Positions 12,870-17,429 of a DNA stretch of 17,429 bases are shown here, piece after piece. Under the pieces are notes generated by a model. That model worked only from the letters and a program-made list of their open reading frames with translations, was not told the DNA's origin and ran no database searches. The stretch comes from an uncultured Lentisphaeria bacterium. GTDB taxonomy: Bacteria; Verrucomicrobiota; Lentisphaeria; Victivallales; UBA1829. Location: the NCBI GenBank assembly GCA_905211485.1, contig CAJMAW010000063.1, forward strand, positions 1-17,429, given 5' to 3'. The translations under genes were made by a program, and so were the position numbers. Within the stretch, counting starts at the first letter, position 1; every line of letters starts with the position of its first letter.

Positions 12870-14804
12870 TTATTCTCCTTTCTTGATGGCCGAAAAAGCA
12901 AGACGCGAACACATTTCCGGTCCGGAAATTCCTGCTGCCGCCGCCTCTTTCGGCAGCAGACTGCTTGCCGTGCATCCGGGCATGCTGTTGCCTTCCAGAA
13001 GATACACTTTCCCCGATCCGTTTTCCGTGACAATGAAGTCGACCCGGAGAAGCTCCGTTGCTCCGACCGCTTCGGCGAATTTCAGTGCCAGAACCTTTGC
13101 CTCCTCCTGGGCCTCGGGGGAAATTCCTTCCGGCGGACAGAGATAGCGGGTTTCTCCCAGCGCATGGGTATATTTTGCGTCATAGTCATACAGTTTTCCC
13201 GGATAGCGGATTTCCACGGGCGGGAGCGCCTGCCCGAGAAGAATGCCGACGGTCCCCTCCACGCCGCAGATGTAATCCTCCACCAGCGCTTCTCCGCCGT
13301 ACTTCAATGCCAGTTCCAGCGCTTTCTCCCACTGATCCTCCGATTCGACGAGAGTCAGCCCGAAAGTCGATCCTTCCGAAACGGGTTTGACAATCAGCGG
13401 AAAGTCCATTCCTTCCGGCGGTTTTTCTCCTGCGGATTTCAAGACCGCGTAAGGCGCGTTTGGAATGCCAGAGCGGTCCATGATCTGTTTGCTGATGAGT
13501 TTGTCCATTACGTCCCTGCAGGCTTGCGATGAGGCGCCCACAAAGGGGATATGGGCTTGTTCGAGCATTTCCTGAAGCCGCCCGTCCTCTCCGAATCCTC
13601 CGTGCAGGACGGGGTAGACCACATCGGCCCGGCGCATTTCGTCTGTGATTTTCAGTTCCCGGATGTCGTATTCCCGGACTTCATGCCCCGCGGCCCGGAG
13701 ATTTGCCGCCACGTTTACCGCCGATTCCAGGGAAATTTCCCGTTCGCTGCTGACTCCCCCCTTGAGGACAAGAATGTTCAGGCGTTTTGCCGCATCCCGG
13801 ATCATCTCACTTGAATTCATGTTTAAAAACCTCACTTCCGGGCTCAGAACGATGCCGGTTTGTCTGTTGACGGATTTCACCATGGCGGCGGCCGTTTTCA
13901 CGAAATCCTCTTCCTTTGCCTCTTCTCCCTCCGCCGCCGAGCCGGAGGAGGGGGCGGCATTCACGATCCAGTTCGCATGTTCATCTGAGACATGGAAGAG
14001 GCCGCTGCCAGTGTTTTTCAGTCCGCAGCGTTCGAGCAGCTGTCCTGCGGAGAGTCCCGGGGCCGGATTCTTGAAGACCGATCCCGCGCTTCTGCCTTTC
14101 GGCAGATACTTCCGGCGTTCCAGTTCCTGGTTGAAGAGTTCCCGTTCCCGGGAGGGAACGACCCGCTGAAGACGGAAACGCGCACCGGTAATCAGATGAT
14201 CCGAATCCACGCCCGAGTCCCGATACCCCGGTTTCAAATCCGAAACCTTGCAGATCCTGGCGCTTCCGTCACGCAGGGAGAAGAGTTCGAGATCCAGCAG
14301 AAAATCGGTGATGGTCTGTCCATTGGCGCCTGCGTTCATGCAGAGCGCGCCCCCCACTGTTCCGGGAATTCCGTACAGTCCGGAAGCTCCGCCGAAACCG
14401 TGGCGAAGCGCAAAATCAAGAAGCTGGCGGGTTCCGTTCGCTGCTCCGCAGAAAAGACTCCCATCGTCCCGGAGTTCGAGTACCGAGAAATCCTTTCCGC
14501 GTCCCAGTTTCAGAAAAACCGTATGCTCCAGCGGTTTGTCGGAACCGATGATGTTGGTTCCGCCTCCGAGCGGATACAGACGCAAGGCAGACTCGGCCGC
14601 AAAAGCGATCAGAGGTTTCAGCTGGCTGCGTTCAAAAATTTCCGCCAGGAAAAATTCCGAGGTCCCCGCTCCTGCGCTGCTGTAGTCCTTCCAGTGCGCC
14701 GATGGATGGATTTTGAGTCCGGGAACGGCTTTGTCCAGAGATTCCGCCAGTTCACTTCCGGTGATAGACCGCGGCAGGATCGAAGACCCTTTCTCCGGTG
14801 ACAT
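12870..14804 (-). CDS. MurB-Ddl fusion: UDP-MurNAc dehydrogenase and D-Ala-D-Ala ligase
   Basis: A 644-aa single ORF carrying two peptidoglycan precursor enzymes. Residues about 25-328 are MurB: FAD-binding PLGGGTN (78-84), GIPGTVGGALCMNAGANG (145-162), YRDS (R196), catalytic Ser in GSVFKNP (241-247), HANWIVN and PEVRFL (E323). Residues about 343-640 are D-alanine-D-alanine ligase: LKGGVSSEREISLES (347-361), LHGGFGEDG (400-408), VKPVSEGSTFG (472-482), RVDF (587-590) and LLEGNSMPGCTASSLLP (602-618). The two meet with almost no linker. ATG 14804 is preferred because GGAG lies 6-7 bases upstream; it overlaps the end of hisI by 53 bases. An internal ATG at 13820 follows GTGAGG and could give a free Ddl of 316 aa. 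In many bacteria murB and ddl are neighbours in the division/cell-wall cluster; here the fusion stands beside hisI. Confidence 0.9.
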   Translation of the reverse strand: MSPEKGSSILPRSITGSELAESLDKAVPGLKIHPSAHWKDYSSAGAGTSEFFLAEIFERSQLKPLIAFAAESALRLYPLGGGTNIIGSDKPLEHTVFLKLGRGKDFSVLELRDDGSLFCGAANGTRQLLDFALRHGFGGASGLYGIPGTVGGALCMNAGANGQTITDFLLDLELFSLRDGSARICKVSDLKPGYRDSGVDSDHLITGARFRLQRVVPSRERELFNQELERRKYLPKGRSAGSVFKNPAPGLSAGQLLERCGLKNTGSGLFHVSDEHANWIVNAAPSSGSAAEGEEAKEEDFVKTAAAMVKSVNRQTGIVLSPEVRFLNMNSSEMIRDAAKRLNILVLKGGVSSEREISLESAVNVAANLRAAGHEVREYDIRELKITDEMRRADVVYPVLHGGFGEDGRLQEMLEQAHIPFVGASSQACRDVMDKLISKQIMDRSGIPNAPYAVLKSAGEKPPEGMDFPLIVKPVSEGSTFGLTLVESEDQWEKALELALKYGGEALVEDYICGVEGTVGILLGQALPPVEIRYPGKLYDYDAKYTHALGETRYLCPPEGISPEAQEEAKVLALKFAEAVGATELLRVDFIVTENGSGKVYLLEGNSMPGCTASSLLPKEAAAAGISGPEMCSRLAFSAIKKGE

Positions 14805-15132
14805 GAAGTTCTCCATTTTCAAGTTTCCTGAAGAAACAGGAGCGGTATCCTTCATGACAGGCTGCCCCCCCCTGCTGCTCCACTTTGAACACAACGGTGT
14901 CTTCGTCACAATCCACCAGGATTTCTTTGACAAGCTGCGTATTTCCGGATTCCTCGCCTTTTTTCCAGAGTTTGTTTCTGGAGCGGGACCAGTAGGTTGC
15001 TTTGCCGCTTTTCAGGGTTTCGTTCCAGGATTCCTCGTTGATGTAGGCGAGCATCAGAACCTCGCCGGTTTTCCAGTCCTGGGCGATGGCGGGGATCAGA
15101 CCACCGGATTTCTTGAAGTCGAGTGCAATCAT
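14752..15132 (-). CDS. hisI: Phosphoribosyl-AMP cyclohydrolase HisI
   Basis: A 126-aa monofunctional HisI, the third step of histidine synthesis (ring opening of PR-AMP). Motifs are GEVLMLAYINEES (23-35), TYWSRSRNKLWKKGEESGN (46-64), the metal-binding DCDEDT (74-79), and the zinc ligands ACHEGYRSCFF (C92, H93, C99). There is no HisE fusion, and no other his genes are near, so the pathway is scattered in this genome. The ribosome site is weak and A-rich (AGAAAAAGAAAAAA). Its last 53 bases are shared with the start of the MurB-Ddl gene, suggesting co-transcription. A nested stem structure lies 40 bases upstream. Confidence 0.93.
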   Translation of the reverse strand: MIALDFKKSGGLIPAIAQDWKTGEVLMLAYINEESWNETLKSGKATYWSRSRNKLWKKGEESGNTQLVKEILVDCDEDTVVFKVEQQGGAACHEGYRSCFFRKLENGELHVTGERVFDPAAVYHRK

Positions 15133-15171
15133 TTTTTCTTTTTCTGTTTGTTTTCCGCTTGTTTTCTTTGT

Positions 15172-15245
15172 CCGGAGCAGATCCGCATGGCCCGTGTTGT
15201 GCGGCAGAGCTCTCGTGCCGCGGCGGATCAGGGAGTGTGCTCCGG
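15172..15245. other. Nested three-stem inverted-repeat element upstream of hisI
   Basis: Three stems are nested: CCGGAGCA (15172-15179) with TGCTCCGG (15238-15245); GATCCGC (15180-15186) with GCGGATC (15223-15229); GCGGCA (15201-15206) with TGCCGC (15216-15221). It lies between the lipoprotein stop and hisI. In the minus-strand direction it would be the hisI leader, with an A-rich tract after it instead of T, so it is not a simple terminator. No known RNA family was recognised. Confidence 0.55.
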
Positions 15246-15277
15246 GGGGAAAAAGGCGTTTCTTTCAAAGGAATGGA

Positions 15278-15805
15278 TTATTCCGCTTTTTCTTCTCCAT
15301 GCCCGCCCGCTTCGATGCAGAGACTGAAAAGTTTGCAGTCTTCCGAGGGCGCAACCTCGCTGAAGCGGACGAAGTCCCCGGGCAGGGTACTGCGTGTCAT
15401 GATTCTGGAGGAGTTTTTCACCGGATTCCCGTTTGCATCGAACCAGATGAACTTATAGCGGAGTTCATACGGCGCAATCCCTTCCAGGCTCCAGACGAAA
15501 AATCCATCGTTGCGGATTCCTGCAAAAACTTTTCCCACGACCAGCCCTTCTTCATTCAGAGTCGTGTACAACGGCCTGTTGAGGAAAAAGACTTCTGCAA
15601 ATTCGCCGCTCAGAATGATTTTGTTCGGCGGAATGGACAAGGAGGAGTCCGCGCCGATTTCTCCGTTGAGGATCTGGGTGATGGCTTCCGGGGATTCCAC
15701 GGCAAAAGTTTCGTCCACGGGTTCCGCTGTCCGGCAGGCGTTTCCGAGACACAGGGCGAGCACGGCACACGAGAAAGTTTTCAAGAGATGCGTCATTTTC
15801 ATCAT
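15278..15805 (-). CDS. YcfL-like (DUF1425) putative lipoprotein
   Basis: A 175-aa exported protein. The N-terminus MMKMTHLLKTFSCAVLALCL is a signal peptide ending at LGNAC, a loose lipobox with Cys at about residue 24. The remainder resembles the YcfL/DUF1425 family: an N-terminal segment with NPN-like and E-V-x-F-L-N motifs and a C-terminal YELRYKFIWFDANGNPV, then an AP-x-E-D region (VAPSEDCKLFSLCIE). E. coli YcfL is an outer-membrane lipoprotein gene next to lpoB; its function is unknown. ATG 15805 is chosen because GGAGG lies 7 bases upstream. The family call is from pattern recall and is moderate. Confidence 0.75.
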   Translation of the reverse strand: MMKMTHLLKTFSCAVLALCLGNACRTAEPVDETFAVESPEAITQILNGEIGADSSLSIPPNKIILSGEFAEVFFLNRPLYTTLNEEGLVVGKVFAGIRNDGFFVWSLEGIAPYELRYKFIWFDANGNPVKNSSRIMTRSTLPGDFVRFSEVAPSEDCKLFSLCIEAGGHGEEKAE

Positions 15806-15828
15806 AAATATTCCTCCGTTCAAAATGT

Positions 15829-15863
15829 TGAAGAAACAGAACCGCCTGCAGAGCGCGGGGTTC
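15829..15863 (-). terminator. Possible weak terminator after tRNA-Leu
   Basis: AGAACC (15839-15844) can pair with GGTTCT (15858-15863) around a GC-rich interior, and the minus strand then reads TGTTTCTTC. It starts directly after the tRNA CCA end. The stem is short and the T-tract broken. Confidence 0.35.
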
Positions 15864-15949
15864 TGGTGCCGAAGGTGGGAGTCGAACCCACATGGTGTCG
15901 CCACCGCCAGATTTTGAGTCTAGTGCGTCTGCCATTTCGCCACTTCGGC
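15864..15949 (-). tRNA. tRNA-Leu (anticodon CAA), CCA encoded
   Basis: An 86-base class II tRNA on the minus strand. Acceptor stem GCCGAAG/CTTCGGC (7 bp), D-arm GCG...CGC, anticodon arm CTAGA-CTCAAAA-TCTGG with anticodon CAA (bases 15916-15914), long variable arm CGGTGGCGACACCA, T-arm GTGGG-TTCGACT-CCCAC, discriminator A and encoded CCA. It reads the codon UUG. Confidence 0.95.
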
Positions 15950-15960
15950 CTGAAAACTTT

Positions 15961-15993
15961 CCTGTATTATAATACAGGATTGTTTTTTTTCAA
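15961..15993 (-). promoter_or_regulatory. Promoter of tRNA-Leu, with an 18-base palindrome at the -10
   Basis: On the minus strand: -35 TTGAAA (15988-15993), 16-base spacer, consensus -10 TATAAT (15966-15971), with a start about 10 bases before the mature tRNA. The -10 lies at the centre of the perfect palindrome CCTGTATTATAATACAGG (15961-15978). Confidence 0.8.
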
Positions 15994-16037
15994 GCCTCAG
16001 GGCAAAGATAATTCCGGTGGATTCGGGAGCTCTGCTG

Positions 16038-16066
16038 AAAAAAACAGTCCCGGATTGAGCGGGACT
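16038..16066 (-). terminator. Rho-independent terminator downstream of the PSP1-domain gene
   Basis: AGTCCCG (16046-16052) and CGGGACT (16060-16066) form a 7-bp stem with a 7-base loop, and the minus strand continues G then TTTTTTT. It is 187 bases past the PSP1 stop and separates that gene from the tRNA unit. Confidence 0.85.
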
Positions 16067-16252
16067 TCACAAAAAGGAGTGCGGAGAAAGGAGAATGACG
16101 GGTACAGGATCGGAAAAACGGAATCGCTGAAAAACGGAATCACTGAAAAACGGGGGAATCTGATTCGAGGAGTGGAAAAGACGATGCCGTGAAAGGGTCA
16201 AAAAATGCCTGGAAAATCAGAACGCGGGAAAGAAGAAACGGGATGAAGAGCG
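16067..16252. other. Long 3' untranslated stretch after the PSP1-domain gene, with tandem repeat
   Basis: No gene is supported here. A 16-base unit, AAAAACGGAATCGCTG (16114-16129), is repeated with one change at 16130-16145 and partly from 16146. A plus-strand ATG at 16094 has a good AAAGGAGA site but opens only 11 codons. The region reads as a purine-rich untranslated tail of the minus-strand transcript. Confidence 0.5.
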
Positions 16253-17176
16253 TCAATCGTCATTCGGCAGTTCGGAGGAGGGATCTCCTCCGGAAGCGGA
16301 TTTCTTTTTTCTGCTGTTTTCGCCCTGTTCGTGCTGGATTTTGTATTTTTCCGGGTAAACCACGCTGACTTCGTCTTTGGAGCAGGTGACAGTCCGCGCG
16401 GAATCGTCCAGCTGGACCACGACTTTCTGGGTGAGGAGGTTGCGGTCTATGATCCGTCCGCGTCCTTCTTTGCATTCGCAGCAGTCGCCGCGTCTGGGCA
16501 TGCTGCGTTCGAGTTCCAGATATCCTTCGTGTTCATATTTCAGGCAGCATTTCAGACGTCCGCAGATGCCGGAGATGGTGCTCGGCGTGAGGGAAAGATC
16601 CTGTTCCTTGGCCATTTTCACGTTGATGGAGGCGAACTCTTTCAGGAAAAGACAGCAGCAGAGCGGGCGTCCGCAGACGGAGATTCCTCCGATGATGGCG
16701 GTTTCGTCCCGTACTCCGATCTGCCGCAGTTCGATCCGGGTGTTGAATTCCTGGGAGAGCTGTTTGACGAGTTCCCGGAAATCCACGCGGCCTTCCGCGC
16801 TGAACTGGATTGTGATCATTTTCCCGTCAAAGGAATAATGCGCATTGATGAGTTTCATCGGAAGTTTGAGGCGTTCGATGAACTGCTGTGTTGTCCTCAG
16901 GACGGATTTTGCGCGCATCAGGTTTTCATTGGCTTTGCCCATATCTCCCACGGTGGCTTTCCGCTGAATTTTCGGGCATTCGCTTTTTTTTGCGTCTTCG
17001 GATTGTGCTTCCGGTTTCGAGGGGAGGGGACCATAACATTTTACGACTTGGCCGTAATCCAGATAGAAATCTTTTCGGATGACGTAATATTCTCCGGCCT
17101 TGATATTTAAGGAATCGTCTCCGCGTGCTTTGTATTTGGCACCGTTGTCGAGCTGTATTTCATAATATAAATCCAT
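16253..17176 (-). CDS. PSP1-domain protein, RicT/YaaT-like
   Basis: A 307-aa cytoplasmic protein of the PSP1/RicT family. The core motif IIGGISVCGRPLCCCLFLKEF (161-181) and SGICGRLKCCLKYE (202-215), with VKMAKEQDLSL between, is the family signature; Cys at 168, 173-175, 205, 210 and 211. In Bacillus, RicT is part of the Y-complex that binds Fe-S clusters and helps RNase Y processing; the role in this phylum is not established. A second Cys cluster (CCECKEGRG, about 231-239) and a Lys/Ser/Asp-rich disordered tail follow. The N-terminus (residues 1-60) is a small beta-like domain, longer than in Bacillus. GGAG lies 8 bases ahead of ATG 17176. It stands alone, without the DNA-replication neighbours common elsewhere. 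Confidence 0.9.
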   Translation of the reverse strand: MDLYYEIQLDNGAKYKARGDDSLNIKAGEYYVIRKDFYLDYGQVVKCYGPLPSKPEAQSEDAKKSECPKIQRKATVGDMGKANENLMRAKSVLRTTQQFIERLKLPMKLINAHYSFDGKMITIQFSAEGRVDFRELVKQLSQEFNTRIELRQIGVRDETAIIGGISVCGRPLCCCLFLKEFASINVKMAKEQDLSLTPSTISGICGRLKCCLKYEHEGYLELERSMPRRGDCCECKEGRGRIIDRNLLTQKVVVQLDDSARTVTCSKDEVSVVYPEKYKIQHEQGENSRKKKSASGGDPSSELPNDD

Positions 17177-17228
17177 CGGGGCGGCTCCGCTTCTCGAAAA
17201 GTTCGATTCATTTCTGCTTCATTCTGTT

Positions 17229-17257
17229 AAGATACAGTCTCAAGGTCTGGAATTCAA
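17229..17257 (-). promoter_or_regulatory. Candidate promoter of the PSP1-domain gene
   Basis: On the minus strand: -35 TTGAAT (17252-17257), exactly 17 bases, -10 TATCTT (17229-17234), with a leader of about 45 bases to the ATG. Both boxes match the consensus at four of six positions. Confidence 0.45.
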
Positions 17258-17378
17258 CCCCGGAAAATGATTTTGCACTTTCTCCGAGACTGGCGAATGA
17301 ATGACGTTTGGGAGACGCTTTACAGAAAATCAGTACGTTAGAATGAGAGGAGGGGGGAGTGAGAGTGTACATAATACG

Positions 17379-17425
17379 GAAAAATGCGCTGAGCATTTTT
17401 CTCGAGGTCAAGGTCCGTGACCTTG
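17379..17425. repeat. Two adjacent hairpins at the right edge
   Basis: GAAAAATGC-GCTGA-GCATTTTTC (17379-17401) is a perfect 9-bp stem with T5 in its 3' arm. CAAGGTC-CGT-GACCTTG (17409-17425) is a second perfect stem of 7 bp. They may close a plus-strand or minus-strand unit beyond the window; direction cannot be judged from here. No gene is seen in 17260-17429. Confidence 0.6.
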
Positions 17426-17429
17426 TCGC

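Noticed and set aside
15172..15245. Small SRP RNA or other known structured RNA
   Set aside because: The conserved SRP loop sequence is absent and no other known family could be matched by eye.
16114..16160. CRISPR-like array
   Set aside because: The 16-base units are directly adjacent without spacers, so this is a simple tandem repeat.
15086..16192. A 368-codon plus-strand frame over hisI leader, lipoprotein gene and tRNA
   Set aside because: It runs through a tRNA and its promoter on the other strand, so it cannot be a real conserved protein.
17208..17411. A 67-codon minus-strand frame upstream of the PSP1-domain gene
   Set aside because: It spans the likely PSP1 promoter and a hairpin, and shows no recognisable features.

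Overview
The window looks like about 17.4 kb of chromosome from an anaerobic Lentisphaerae/Verrucomicrobiota bacterium, perhaps close to Victivallis. This is inferred from the moderately high GC, NifU/NifS as the visible iron-sulfur assembly system, an orphan MsmX/UgpC-type sugar ABC ATPase, and a prepilin-like protein of the kind found in very large numbers in that phylum (N-terminal FTLIELLVVIAVIALLAALL, no Gly at -1, large C-terminal domain). No phage, insertion sequence or CRISPR array is visible.

Left part, plus strand (1-6596): a GC-rich hairpin block ending in a terminator, then a YeiH-type transporter gene with its own strong terminator. After a 590-base gap holding a sigma70-like promoter and a highly structured leader comes a tight cluster: a NapH/NapG-like membrane polyferredoxin, then larB, larC and larE. 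LarB, LarC and LarE make the nickel-pincer nucleotide (NPN) cofactor of lactate racemase and other LarA-family enzymes; no larA is in the window. LarC carries a long His-rich insert and LarE has the three-Cys arrangement linked to a [4Fe-4S] sulfur-donating mechanism. The polyferredoxin gene carries a frame-breaking deletion that removes one Fe-S motif and puts the last one out of frame.

Right part, almost all minus strand (6693-17176), read from high to low coordinates: a PSP1/RicT-like protein, tRNA-Leu(CAA), a YcfL-like lipoprotein, hisI, a single-ORF MurB-Ddl fusion, a prepilin-like protein behind a perfect 20-base LacI-type palindrome, nifU-nifS, an ABC ATPase, and a two-gene operon of a zinc-ribbon protein and an EboB-like TatD hydrolase.

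The points most worth following up are the MurB-Ddl fusion with a possible internal Ddl start, the larBCE cluster with its polyferredoxin and switch-like leader, the lone EboB-like hydrolase with its zinc-ribbon partner, and a nested three-stem element upstream of hisI.
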